Assembly: GCF_900109555.1 (NCBI RefSeq)
Contig: NZ_FNZV01000001.1
Span: forward strand, 496,001-560,000
Origin: Pacificibacter marinus
GTDB lineage: Bacteria > Pseudomonadota > Alphaproteobacteria > Rhodobacterales > Rhodobacteraceae
DNA length: 64,000 nucleotides
Direction: 5' to 3'
Part shown: positions 46,911-55,382 of the stretch, one piece after another
Numbering within the stretch: position 1 is the stretch's first letter
Layout: each line of letters starts with the position of its first letter
Made by a program: the position numbers and the translations under genes
Notes under the pieces: model-generated
What the model saw: the letters and a program-made list of their open reading frames with translations, nothing else
What the model was told of the DNA's origin: nothing
The model's database searches: none

Positions 46911-47369
46911 TTAAGTCGCTTCGTCTTCCAGATGCATTTTCATAGACACAAGCACTTGCTGCAATTCTAACGTTTCGCGCAAAAGTCGCTTGGCTTCATT
47001 GATTGTGATGATCCCGTCTTCCATCGACATAGTGTACTCCCCCATCAACATGGCAAAGCGTTGGGACAACGCAATCACATCGTGGTTCACACCACCCTCT
47101 TTGGGTGCATTCTTTTTGGAGCTATCATAGGACAGCGTGATGCCGCGCAGTTCTGCCAAAGCCGATGTCACATGAGGATAGCTTGCCGCCGCTTCCAGTT
47201 GGGCCACAGCATCGACGGGCATAAAGCGATCTGAGTGTTCATCAGATGTCGAATAATAACGACCCAAAGTCGCTTTTGACTTTCCGGTCAAAGCGCAGGC
47301 GGCTTCAAGCCCCACATCTTTTACGAGCGCTTCAGCATGCTTTTTTAGGTAATTGCCAGCAGCATTCAT
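46911..47369 (-). CDS. Putative HTH regulator, conserved hypothetical
   Basis: A 152-residue soluble protein. Residues ~18-40 (GLEAACALTGKSKATLGRYYS) look like a helix-turn-helix of the type found in phage regulatory proteins, and the C-terminal ~55 residues form charged helices suited to oligomerisation. That it binds DNA is inference from this motif only. GAGG precedes ATG 47369; an ATG four residues upstream is less likely. It faces a long intergenic region shared with tdk. Confidence 0.65.
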   Translation of the reverse strand: MNAAGNYLKKHAEALVKDVGLEAACALTGKSKATLGRYYSTSDEHSDRFMPVDAVAQLEAAASYPHVTSALAELRGITLSYDSSKKNAPKEGGVNHDVIALSQRFAMLMGEYTMSMEDGIITINEAKRLLRETLELQQVLVSMKMHLEDEAT

Positions 47370-47734
47370 CGTGAACCTCAATTCAAACAGTCGACGTTTC
47401 CGTTAGGGGGGAATTCTCGTCATCGTTTCCCATTCATATTTTTATTATCACATGGCAAAGTATAGTCTACCTGCTGTTGCAAGGGTTTATGAGTTTTGGC
47501 GCACGTTTTTGCCAAACGGTAGCAGTCGGGTGAAGTCTTTGTGTGGTTCGCGCCACAGGTGTTTAACGAGTATGTCGATCTTGCGTCCCTCATCCCAACT
47601 GTCCGCAAGGTGGCGAATAAAACTAAAAATTTTACCAGTAACAAAGTCTTCATTCGGCTGTTTTTCGTATTTTTCACAAGGGAATTTGGCCCACCCCCTT
47701 GATCAAATGGCAGCCTTTCGGCAAACCATAATCC
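47370..47734. other. AT-rich region between HTH gene and tdk
   Basis: 365 bases, divergent, holding both promoters. A plus-strand frame at 47452-47742 overlaps the tdk start and gives a peptide with no domain or ribosome site. I see no RNA gene or clear operator. Confidence 0.4.
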
Positions 47735-48325
47735 ATGGCTAAACTCTATTTTCAATACTCCACAATGAACGCTGGCAAATCCACTTTGCTGCTGCAAGCC
47801 GCCCACAACTATCGTGAGCGGGGCATGGACACCTATTTGATCACAGCGCAGTTTGACAACCGCGCGGGCGAAGGGCGCATTGCCTCGCGGATCGGCATTG
47901 GTGAACCCGCAGATACCTTTGGTAAAGGCGAAGATTTATTCGCAAAAATCCAAGCCCGCTTGGCACAATCGCCCATATCTTGCATTTTCATCGATGAAGC
48001 GCAGTTCTTATCCAAAGACCAAGTTTGGCAACTGGCGCGGGCTGTCGATGATTTGAATGTGCCTGTTATGACCTATGGGTTGCGTCTTGATTTTCAGGGC
48101 AATTTATTTCCGGGCTCTGCTTCATTGCTGGCACTGGCGGACGAGATGCGCGAAGTCCGCACGATCTGTCACTGCGGCAAAAAAGCGACGATGGTTGTGC
48201 GCACATCTGAGGATGGCACAGTGCTGACCACAGGGGCGCAGGTCGAAATTGGCGGCAACGAACGCTACGTGTCCTTGTGTCGTCGTCATTGGCGGCAAGA
48301 GACAGGCGACCAGACGCCAGAGTAA
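47735..48325 (+). CDS. tdk: Thymidine kinase
   Basis: A 196-residue type II thymidine kinase that phosphorylates thymidine with ATP in the salvage pathway. P-loop STMNAGKST lies at residue 9, the Walker B-like FIDEAQFL near residue 88, the lasso-loop LRLDFQGNLFPGS near residue 115, and zinc ligands in ICHCGKKA and LCRRHW. It is a single gene with a shared terminator. Confidence 0.95.
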   Translation: MAKLYFQYSTMNAGKSTLLLQAAHNYRERGMDTYLITAQFDNRAGEGRIASRIGIGEPADTFGKGEDLFAKIQARLAQSPISCIFIDEAQFLSKDQVWQLARAVDDLNVPVMTYGLRLDFQGNLFPGSASLLALADEMREVRTICHCGKKATMVVRTSEDGTVLTTGAQVEIGGNERYVSLCRRHWRQETGDQTPE

Positions 48326-48340
48326 GCTAACACAAACAAG

Positions 48341-48366
48341 CAAACGGGGCTCTCTAGCCCCATTTG
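48341..48366. terminator. Bidirectional terminator, tdk / dehydrogenase
   Basis: CAAA-C-GGGGCT pairs with AGCCCC-A-TTTG across a CTCT loop with one mismatch. Confidence 0.75.
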
Positions 48367-48398
48367 TTTAAAATTATTCCGTTACGTCAAAAAATCGA

Positions 48399-49343
48399 TT
48401 AAATTGCGTTTGGCAGCGAATTGCCCGCCGCAAAGGCAATCAAATTGTCCATCGCCATAAATCCCATAGAGTCGCGCACTTCCAAAGCAGCCGTGCCAAG
48501 ATGCGGCAACAATGAGCAATTTGACAGATCAATCAACGCCTGTGGGATGCGTGGTTCATGTTCAAACACGTCCAACCCAGCCCCTGCAATTTGCCGATTT
48601 TGCAACGCCTCAATCAAAGCAGCCTCATCCACGATGTCGCCGCGGGCAATATTGATCAAAATAGCGTGGGATTGCATTTGCGCCAATGCCTCGGCTCCAA
48701 TCAAATGACGTGTGGCAGGCGTGGCGGGCAAAGCCAAAACCACCACATCGGCAAATTCAAGCACCTCTTGCACGCTATCAAGCTGATGACAGGGCACCTC
48801 GAACTCCAGTACTTCAGAGCGATTGTAACACACGACATTCATGCCAAAACCAAAATGACAGCGCTTGGCAACGGCTTTGCCGATCCGCCCCATTCCGATC
48901 ACCCCAAGCGTTTTTCCTGACACGTGCAGTCCCAAAAGTTGCGTTGGGGCCCAGCCCGTCCAGTCACCTTTGCGCAACATCGCCTCGCCCTCGGACGCAC
49001 GGCGTGCGGTCATTAAGATCAAGGTCAAAGCGATATCAGCTGTGGCATCAGTCACCGCGCCCGGCGTATTGCTCACCAAAACCCCAGCCGCCTTAGCAGC
49101 CTGCACATCGATGTGATTGTATCCCACACCAAAATTGGCCAGCATTTTGCAGCGCACCTCGCCTTGAAAAGCATCCGCTGTGAATTGATCACCTAGTGTG
49201 GCAAGAATCATGTCATAGTTTTGCAGCGCCTCTCGCGCCTCGTCCGCGGTCATCGGCGGGCCTGCGCGAAACTGCGTATCGAAACGCTGTGCAAGTGCGG
49301 CCTCCACGGCATCAGGCAGGGTTTGTGTGATCAATAATTTCAA
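48399..49343 (-). CDS. D-2-hydroxyacid dehydrogenase (glyoxylate/hydroxypyruvate reductase type)
   Basis: A 314-residue NAD(P)-dependent dehydrogenase. The Rossmann motif is VIGMGRIGKAVAKR; catalytic residues are Arg in NIARGDIVDE, Glu in VFEHEP and His in LPHLGTA. NRSE after the third strand may favour NADP. Reduction of glyoxylate or hydroxypyruvate is likely. The start is TTG at 49343, overlapping the csaA stop (TTGA), with GGAGGG in front, so translation is coupled. It is the last gene of a proC-csaA run. Confidence 0.9.
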   Translation of the reverse strand: MKLLITQTLPDAVEAALAQRFDTQFRAGPPMTADEAREALQNYDMILATLGDQFTADAFQGEVRCKMLANFGVGYNHIDVQAAKAAGVLVSNTPGAVTDATADIALTLILMTARRASEGEAMLRKGDWTGWAPTQLLGLHVSGKTLGVIGMGRIGKAVAKRCHFGFGMNVVCYNRSEVLEFEVPCHQLDSVQEVLEFADVVVLALPATPATRHLIGAEALAQMQSHAILINIARGDIVDEAALIEALQNRQIAGAGLDVFEHEPRIPQALIDLSNCSLLPHLGTAALEVRDSMGFMAMDNLIAFAAGNSLPNAI

Positions 49344-49681
49344 TGGAGGCGCCCTCCGATTGGAACTGTCATATCAGGTCGAGCCAAGACAACCTCGCCA
49401 TCTGCATCTGGAAATCCCAGCACCAAAACCTCGGACATAAATTTGCCGATTTGACGAGGTGGAAAATTAACCACGGCCATGACTTGCGTACCGATCAAGG
49501 CTTCGGGGGTGTAATGCGTGGTGATCTGCGCTGATGACTTCTTGACCCCAAGGTCGCCACCAAAATCAACCCAAAGCTTGATCGCGGGCTTGCGCGCTTC
49601 GGGATAAGGTTCAGCGCGAGTTATCACGCCTGTGCGGACATCGACTTTCAAAAAGTCATCAAAATCAATTGCATTGCTCAT
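49340..49681 (-). CDS. csaA: tRNA-binding protein (CsaA-like)
   Basis: A 113-residue protein made of one EMAP/tRNA-binding OB fold: DDFLKVDVRTGVITRAEPYPEARKPAIKLWVDFG, then SSAQIT, VVNFPPRQIG and SEVLVLGF. CsaA proteins bind tRNA and have been described as secretion chaperones in Bacillus; the role here is unclear. It overlaps proC upstream and the dehydrogenase downstream by four bases each, forming a coupled operon. Confidence 0.93.
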   Translation of the reverse strand: MSNAIDFDDFLKVDVRTGVITRAEPYPEARKPAIKLWVDFGGDLGVKKSSAQITTHYTPEALIGTQVMAVVNFPPRQIGKFMSEVLVLGFPDADGEVVLARPDMTVPIGGRLH

Positions 49682-50484
49682 TTCGCCAACTCCGCATCGC
49701 GCTGCATTGCAGCTTTGATGGCGCGGTCCAACAACGGTGGAAAGCCATCTTTTTCATTCATCAAAACCCGTAAAGCTTCGGCCGTCACGCCATTTGGCGA
49801 GGTCACATTGATGCGTAATTGTGTTGGGGTTTCATCTGATTCTTCGGCAAGGACACCTGCCCCTGCGACCGTGGCTTTAGCCAATTGCAACGCCATTTCT
49901 GCCGTCAAACCTGCCGCCTCACCCGCCGCAGCCATAGATTCGATCAAATGAAACACATAAGCTGGGCCACAGCCGGACACCGCCGTCAACGCGCGGATTT
50001 GTGTCTCATTTTCCAACCGCACCACCTGCCCCACAGCTTGCAACAATTGGTCAGCCAAATCGACATGCGCAGCACTGGCCGACGCGTTTCCAACAATCCC
50101 TGTCACCCCGCGACCAATCGCAGAGGGCGTGTTGGGCATAGCGCGAATGATCGGCGTGTTTGCCCCCAGCATCTCTTCATAGGTGGCCAAAGTGATCCCC
50201 GCAGCCACCGACAAAAACACAGTGTCGCCATTCCCCAAACCGCGCAGTGCAGGCAGGGCTTCAGCCATTTTTTGCGGCTTCACCGCGAGTAAAACAATGG
50301 CGGGATTTTTCGGAAGTTCCGTGTTTAAATTCACGCCTGTGGCTTTGAGCCAATCTGAGGGGCGTGGAGTCAAGACCGTGACAGAGGACGCGGGCAAACC
50401 GCCATCCAGCCACCCTTTGAGCATAGCCGACCCCATTTTTCCGCACCCCAAAAGCACCAAACCGCGCGTCTTTAGATCATCCAT
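49678..50484 (-). CDS. proC: Pyrroline-5-carboxylate reductase
   Basis: A 268-residue enzyme for the last step of proline synthesis, reducing pyrroline-5-carboxylate with NAD(P)H. LLGCGKMGSAMLKGW is the Rossmann motif, then RAMPNTPSAIGRGVTG and the C-terminal signature SGCGPAYVFHLIESMAAAGEAAGL and VTSPNGVTAEALRV. GGAG lies before ATG 50484. It leads the coupled proC-csaA-dehydrogenase run; ybjN lies 115 bases upstream on the same strand. Confidence 0.96.
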   Translation of the reverse strand: MDDLKTRGLVLLGCGKMGSAMLKGWLDGGLPASSVTVLTPRPSDWLKATGVNLNTELPKNPAIVLLAVKPQKMAEALPALRGLGNGDTVFLSVAAGITLATYEEMLGANTPIIRAMPNTPSAIGRGVTGIVGNASASAAHVDLADQLLQAVGQVVRLENETQIRALTAVSGCGPAYVFHLIESMAAAGEAAGLTAEMALQLAKATVAGAGVLAEESDETPTQLRINVTSPNGVTAEALRVLMNEKDGFPPLLDRAIKAAMQRDAELAK

Positions 50485-50599
50485 GACCTACTCCACTTCC
50501 AAGTAAAAGAAATACCCCCTGAGGGTGTCAGGAGGCAGTTTAACTTGTCTGTGACGCTGTGCAATACGAACCCGTCAGACCCGCAACGCAGTGAGGCGC

Positions 50600-51100
50600 T
50601 TAAGCGCGTCCGTAGGCTTCACGAATCGCAATATCCATTGCGTCTTTGGGATCACGTTCAGCCCACGCAACCAATTGAAACGCTGGATAAAAACGCTCTG
50701 CAGCCGCGACAGCACCATTGATCATGCGGTCAACCTGTTCGCTGCTGGCGATTTGCCCGCCATCAAGAATAAGCCCGTAGCGGTACACCATCAAATGTTG
50801 ATCTTGCCAATAGGTGAAAGCTCCCGCCCAGCATTCGTCATTGGCGCGATTCAATACCTCATAAACCTGCCCTAAGCGTTCTGCGGGTGGCTCCATTTCA
50901 AAGGTGCAAATCAACCGCAGAGTTTCATCATAATCTGACCACGCCAAGGTAATAGAATAGGTGCGCCATTGCCCCACGACGGCCATCGCGATTTGATCGT
51001 CTGTAACGCGGTCAAAGGCCCAATCGTGAGTGACCGCAAGCGTTTCGACAAGATCGATTGGGTGTAGATCGTCGGAAAAAGATGGCTCGTTCAGCGACAT
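50600..51100 (-). CDS. YbjN domain-containing protein
   Basis: A 166-residue cytosolic protein of the YbjN family, recognisable from ICTFEMEPPAERLGQVYEVLNRANDECWAGAF and the following YRYGLIL. YbjN-type proteins have a type III secretion chaperone-like fold; in E. coli YbjN affects motility and stress responses, but the mechanism is unknown. ATG 51100 has GAGG at good spacing; 20 in-frame upstream residues look untranslated. It precedes proC, a common alphaproteobacterial order. Confidence 0.87.
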   Translation of the reverse strand: MSLNEPSFSDDLHPIDLVETLAVTHDWAFDRVTDDQIAMAVVGQWRTYSITLAWSDYDETLRLICTFEMEPPAERLGQVYEVLNRANDECWAGAFTYWQDQHLMVYRYGLILDGGQIASSEQVDRMINGAVAAAERFYPAFQLVAWAERDPKDAMDIAIREAYGRA

Positions 51101-51256
51101 GTGCAGCCTCGCTTTGGTTGTCGTCTTTGGCTTTGCGATGTTCCCCGACACCGCCACCAAGACTTGGTGCCTGCTCTATGGGCGGCGGGATAGCTATCGC
51201 CCCATACAAGATATGGTGTGACAAAAGATAACCAAGTGTAAAGAAAAACTTTTGGG

Positions 51257-51336
51257 TTATCCCCAGCAATCGTGGTTACCCACAGGGAAAACGACAATCG
51301 GGTTGCCCCAAAACAACTTTGCGGTACTTATCCACA
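51257..51336. promoter_or_regulatory. Cluster of DnaA-box-like sites
   Basis: A perfect TTATCCACA lies at 51328, with TTATCCCCA at 51257 and TTACCCACA at 51276, all on one strand within 80 bases. It lies between ybjN and ubiK. No initiator or AT-rich unwinding element is seen, so this is at most a DnaA-binding site. Confidence 0.4.
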
Positions 51337-51428
51337 AGACATTGAGAGGTTTGGGAAAAACGGCACGATCAAGTGACAGACTGCCCGCAATCACACTGTG
51401 ACGTACTGCTCCGAAGCATTAGACATGC

Positions 51429-51453
51429 AAAAGGGCGCACGCAGCGCCCTTTT
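51429..51453 (-). terminator. Terminator after ubiK
   Basis: Perfect 10-bp AAAAGGGCGC / GCGCCCTTTT stem with a 5-base loop, 23 bases past the ubiK stop on the minus strand. Confidence 0.85.
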
Positions 51454-51475
51454 CAACATCAACTGTTCTGCCAAA

Positions 51476-51745
51476 TTAAGACTTGGTTGGTTTTTTCGTA
51501 GGCTTTGCCGCAGCTTCAAGCGCGTCCAAACGAGCGCTCAATGCAATGTTTTCTTCGCGTGCTTTTTGCGCCATCAAACGCACCGCTTCAAATTCATCAC
51601 GGGTGACAAAATCACGGTCAGCAAGCCAGCGATCCACAAGACTTTTCAACGCGGTATCCGCTTCGTCTTTTGCCCCTTGCGCCACGCCCATAGCGTTGGT
51701 CATCAATTGGGAAAAATCATCAAGAATTTTATTGCGCGTCTGCAT
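51476..51745 (-). CDS. ubiK: Ubiquinone biosynthesis accessory factor UbiK
   Basis: An 89-residue coiled-coil protein (BMFP/DUF526). The N-terminal amphipathic helix (NKILDDFSQLMTNAMG) is followed by a DEFEAVRLMAQKAREENIALSARLDALE coiled coil and a Lys-rich tail. In enterobacteria UbiK binds UbiJ and lipids to assist ubiquinone synthesis. GGAG precedes the ATG. It is divergent from lgt, a conserved arrangement in the group. Confidence 0.9.
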   Translation of the reverse strand: MQTRNKILDDFSQLMTNAMGVAQGAKDEADTALKSLVDRWLADRDFVTRDEFEAVRLMAQKAREENIALSARLDALEAAAKPTKKPTKS

Positions 51746-51889
51746 GGGCTCTCCAGTGCATCAATGGTTCAGCGTGGCAGACATCCTAGGTCCAAACACG
51801 CAAATTTGATCTTCGTTTGTTGATATATGGGGGGATATGCAGCAAATCACAAGGTTGACTCTTACCCTTTCGCCAAGACAGATGCGCGC

Positions 51890-52768
51890 ATGTATATTTT
51901 ACCCGCCGTGATCCGATTTCCCGATATTTCACCTGTGCTCTTCACGCTTGAGCTTGGGCCAATCCACTTTTCACTACATTGGTATGCCTTGGCCTATATC
52001 GCCGGTGTTCTGATCGCATGGGGCTTGGTTGTACGCGCGCTCAAAGCCACGCGGCTTTGGCCAAACGGCACGCCCCCAATGGACCGCACACAGTTTGAAG
52101 ATTTACTGTCATGGCTGGTCTTGGGCGTTATTGTCGGCGGGCGTTTGGGCTATGTACTGTTCTACAAACCAGCCTACTTTCTGGCCAACCCCATTGAAAT
52201 TCCAATGGTTTGGCAAGGCGGCATGGCCTTTCATGGTGGTTTTTTCGGCGTTGTCGTTGCAGCCTTTTTGTATGGGAAAAGCCGCAAAATAGCGCTTTTG
52301 TCGCTGGCTGATCTTTTGGCGATGTCGGCACCTGCGGGGCTATTACTGGGGCGCACCGCAAACTTTGTGAACGCAGAACTATGGGGCCGTCCCTCGCAGG
52401 TGCCTTGGGCTGTCATTTTCCCTGGTGAAGCCGCACAGGCTTGCGCCACCGCCACAACCTATTGCGCCCGCCACCCGTCGCAACTCTACGAGGGTCTGCT
52501 GGAGGGTGCAGTGCTTGGCACGTTTTTGCTGGTCTTGGTTTGGCGTTTTGGGGCGTTGAAAAAGCCGGGTCTGATCGCAGGGTTGTTTGTAGCGGGCTAC
52601 GGCATATCGCGCTTTATCGTTGAATTTTTCCGCCAAGCGGACGCACAATTCATCACACCAGACAATCCACTGGGCCATGCCTTTATCGGTTTATCGATGG
52701 GACAAATTTTGTCTGTGCCGATGATATTAATCGGCCTTTGGCTTGCCGTGAAAGCCAAACCTGCATGA
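51890..52768 (+). CDS. lgt: Prolipoprotein diacylglyceryl transferase
   Basis: A 292-residue inner-membrane enzyme that adds diacylglycerol from phosphatidylglycerol to lipobox cysteines, the first step of lipoprotein maturation. The sequence shows the HWYALAYIAG segment, GGRLGYVLFY and the signature GRTANFVNAELWGRPSQVPW, plus an RHPSQLYEGLLEG segment. About seven hydrophobic helices. I chose ATG 51890; a start 63 bases upstream is possible. It overlaps midA by four bases (ATGA). Confidence 0.95.
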   Translation: MYILPAVIRFPDISPVLFTLELGPIHFSLHWYALAYIAGVLIAWGLVVRALKATRLWPNGTPPMDRTQFEDLLSWLVLGVIVGGRLGYVLFYKPAYFLANPIEIPMVWQGGMAFHGGFFGVVVAAFLYGKSRKIALLSLADLLAMSAPAGLLLGRTANFVNAELWGRPSQVPWAVIFPGEAAQACATATTYCARHPSQLYEGLLEGAVLGTFLLVLVWRFGALKKPGLIAGLFVAGYGISRFIVEFFRQADAQFITPDNPLGHAFIGLSMGQILSVPMILIGLWLAVKAKPA

Positions 52769-53862
52769 CACCGCTTTACGATATTTTCGCGCGCCGCATT
52801 TCCAAGACGGGCCCTATTTCGCTCGCGGAATATATGGCCGAATGCCTGCTGCACCCAGAGCACGGCTATTACACCACACGCGACCCTTTGGGGGTACAGG
52901 GCGATTTCACCACAGCCCCTGAGATCAGCCAAATGTTTGGCGAACTTTTGGGCCTGTGTTTGGCACAAGCTTGGACAGATCAAGGCAGCCCTGCCCCCTT
53001 TACACTGGCTGAACTTGGTCCGGGCCGCGGGACATTGATGGCTGATATTTTGCGCGCCACATCCGCGGTGCCGAACTTTCACAGCGCGATGCAACTGGTA
53101 CTGATAGAAGCCTCGCCCACGTTGCGTGCCAAGCAAAAAGAAGCCCTTTCAGGTCATCAAATCACTTGGGGAAACAACGTCGCTGAGCTGCCAAATCAAC
53201 CGTTGTTCTTGATCGCAAATGAATTTTTCGATGCCCTGCCCATACGCCAATTTGTGCGCAGCCCACAAGGCTGGCATGAAACGCAAGTGGGCATGATTGA
53301 CGGTAAACTCGGTCTTGGCCTATCGCAACCCGCGCCCATCGCGTTGTTGGATCACCGACTTGCCGACACGTCTGAGGGTGATGTGGTTGAAACTTGCCCC
53401 AGTGCAGCACCTATCATTGACGAAATCGCCACGCGCATTGCACAGCATGGCGGCACAGCGATTGTGGTGGATTATGGTGGCTGGCATTCGCAGGGCGATA
53501 CATTCCAAGCGCTGGAAAATCACACGATGGTTGACCCGCTCGACAAACCGGGCTTTGCCGATTTAACCGCACATGTGGATTTCGAAGCGCTTAGTATAGA
53601 TGCGACAAATGCAGGTGTGCAGGTATCAAAAATGATCCCCCAAGCAGAACTTTTAGCGCATCTTGGAATTGTCCAGCGGGCCGAAAAACTAGCCGAAAAA
53701 CTGAGCGGCAGTGCATTGGAATCGCACATTGCTGCATTTGATAGGTTGACCAACGCTGATAAAATGGGCTTGCTTTTCAAAGCCATTGCAATTGCGCCAA
53801 AGTCTGCGTTGTTGCCACCAGGATTTGCCGACCAAACACCAAACCCTCTGTGTAGGCCCTGA
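52765..53862 (+). CDS. SAM-dependent methyltransferase, MidA / NDUFAF7 family
   Basis: A 365-residue DUF185 methyltransferase. It starts TPLYDIFARRISKTGPISLAEYM; the SAM-binding motif is LAELGPGRGTLMADIL, preceded by GDFTTAPEISQMFGE, and ANEFFDALPIRQF follows near residue 155. The mitochondrial homologue NDUFAF7 dimethylates an Arg of complex I subunit NDUFS2, and the bacterial enzyme probably has a similar target. It is coupled to lgt and followed by pgeF 27 bases later. Confidence 0.93.
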   Translation: MTPLYDIFARRISKTGPISLAEYMAECLLHPEHGYYTTRDPLGVQGDFTTAPEISQMFGELLGLCLAQAWTDQGSPAPFTLAELGPGRGTLMADILRATSAVPNFHSAMQLVLIEASPTLRAKQKEALSGHQITWGNNVAELPNQPLFLIANEFFDALPIRQFVRSPQGWHETQVGMIDGKLGLGLSQPAPIALLDHRLADTSEGDVVETCPSAAPIIDEIATRIAQHGGTAIVVDYGGWHSQGDTFQALENHTMVDPLDKPGFADLTAHVDFEALSIDATNAGVQVSKMIPQAELLAHLGIVQRAEKLAEKLSGSALESHIAAFDRLTNADKMGLLFKAIAIAPKSALLPPGFADQTPNPLCRP

Positions 53863-53889
53863 TGGGCCCAATCGAAAGCCAAGTTTGAT

Positions 53890-54648
53890 ATGACCTTAGA
53901 AGTGATCACAGCAGACGCCTTGGACGGCATTGAGCACGGTTTTTTCACCCGCAAAGGTGGTGCATCTTCTGGCGTCTACCAAGGGCTAAATTGTGGATCA
54001 GGGTCGACCGATCAATCAGATATCGTCGCCATCAATCGTCGCCGCGTCGCTGTCGCCTTAAATGTAGAACACGACCAACTGTGCGGCCTGCACCAAGTGC
54101 ATTCAAGCGATGTCGTGCGCATCACGAACACGCCAGTTGGTGCAGCCCCTCGTGCCGATGCTTTGGTCACGGACAGGCCCGGCTTGGCTTTGGTCATTCT
54201 CACGGCTGACTGCCAACCCGTTTTATTTGCAGACAAAAACGCCTGCATCATCGGGGCAGCCCATGCTGGATGGCGCGGCGCTGTAGACGGAATTTTGGAA
54301 CGCACCCTCGACGAGATGGAGGCATTGGGGGCCAAACGCACAAATATCACCGCCATCATCGGCCCAAGCATTTCGCAAAGCGCCTATGAAGTTGGACCAG
54401 AATTTTTAGACGAATTCATTGCAAACGATCCAGACAATGTACGCTTTTTCGCGAATGGTGACGGCGACCGATATATGTTCGACCTACCATCCTTTGGACT
54501 ACATAAGCTACGCGAGGCAGGCGTCGGATACGCAGAATGGACGGGCCACTGCACCTATTCCGACCCAGCGCGTTTCTATTCCTACCGCCGCTCGGTGCAC
54601 AAAAAAGAAGCAGACTATGGTCGTTTGCTATCTGCGATCCGCCTGTAA
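53890..54648 (+). CDS. pgeF: Peptidoglycan editing factor PgeF (laccase domain)
   Basis: A 252-residue YfiH/DUF152 protein. Zinc-site residues are in LCGLHQVHSSDV (His), LTADCQPVLF (Cys) and AAHAGWRGAV (His). In E. coli PgeF removes misincorporated residues from peptidoglycan precursors; older annotations call it polyphenol oxidase. It is third in the lgt-midA-pgeF run, a gene order found across Rhodobacteraceae. Confidence 0.94.
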   Translation: MTLEVITADALDGIEHGFFTRKGGASSGVYQGLNCGSGSTDQSDIVAINRRRVAVALNVEHDQLCGLHQVHSSDVVRITNTPVGAAPRADALVTDRPGLALVILTADCQPVLFADKNACIIGAAHAGWRGAVDGILERTLDEMEALGAKRTNITAIIGPSISQSAYEVGPEFLDEFIANDPDNVRFFANGDGDRYMFDLPSFGLHKLREAGVGYAEWTGHCTYSDPARFYSYRRSVHKKEADYGRLLSAIRL

Positions 54649-54929
54649 AGAGTGCAATACGGCGAAAACGAAGCGCGACTTTTGCCTTATTTTCGCCCGA
54701 AACAATGACACTCAAAGAGATTTGGTTGTTTTTAAAACTGCAAATCTTAATATTTTCAATGCGGTATAAGAATGCTCTGCGCGACCCAGCTGCGCTGGCA
54801 TATTTTTATAGTCTTCACCTGTATGACACCTATCTGCCCCAAAAGGGCCGCAGCCAACCATCATACCTATTGTCAGAAAGCCCAACCACACGCCCCTAAT
54901 CTCATGGGGCATTAGAAAGAGAGCAAAGC
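54649..54929 (+). other. Leader and promoter region of the small gene
   Basis: 281 bases, AT-rich in the first half, then a short GCCCC / GGGGC hairpin just before the ribosome site of the 50-residue gene at 54930. No other gene is supported. Confidence 0.35.
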
Positions 54930-55082
54930 ATGACAAAGACACGCCGTTGGTTAACATCCGCCATCGCAGAAGCTAAAAAAGATGACACCACTTTGCCGTG
55001 GGCGCGTCGCGCAAACCGTGCGGACTGGAAAGCTGCAGTTGCTGCGCGTATCGCCGAGCCAAAGCTGAAAGCCTCAGCCTGA
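54930..55082 (+). CDS. Small basic protein, 50 residues
   Basis: An ATG at 54930 with AAGAGAG upstream opens 50 codons ending in TGA at 55080. The product begins MTKTRRWLTSAIAEAKK, has a middle PWARRANRADWKAA and ends KASA. It is basic, rich in Ala, Arg and Trp, and probably helical. Codon use resembles that of surrounding genes. From memory, similar short proteins starting MTKxRRWxxxxIxEA occur in other Rhodobacteraceae; I cannot check this here. A same-strand Hint-domain gene follows after 300 bases. Function unknown. Confidence 0.65.
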   Translation: MTKTRRWLTSAIAEAKKDDTTLPWARRANRADWKAAVAARIAEPKLKASA

Positions 55083-55382
55083 CAACGGTTTGCTGCGGTC
55101 TACTGCGATCTGGCCCTGCCCGCTTTGGGTCGTGGCCACTCACCGAAAGCCTGAGAGAGCCACAAATCTCTTTCAAAGGTGCGAGATTAATTCATCTCAA
55201 AACATATGCCACAAGCCTCTTCATTATTTCACGCGAGCTTGGAAATAAATTTATACAACACTGCGCACGAATTCCGCATTCACAGTTAATATTACGAACA
55301 TTTTGACAATGCCCCCAAGGACCAACAAGCGTTAACCTATTAGTATCGGTGGGGGCCGACACAGTGACCACAGGAGTGTTCA
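55083..55382 (+). other. Region between small gene and Hint gene
   Basis: 300 bases with an AT-rich middle (55180-55290) suited to a promoter for the Hint gene. No strong terminator or small gene is seen. Confidence 0.35.

Noticed and set aside
47452-47742. 96-residue frame before tdk
   Set aside because: No ribosome site, no domain, overlaps the tdk start, and composition is like the AT-rich non-coding surroundings.
51161-51475. Chromosomal replication origin at the DnaA-box cluster
   Set aside because: No dnaA, hemE, parAB or gid genes are nearby, no AT-rich unwinding region is evident, and only three boxes are present.
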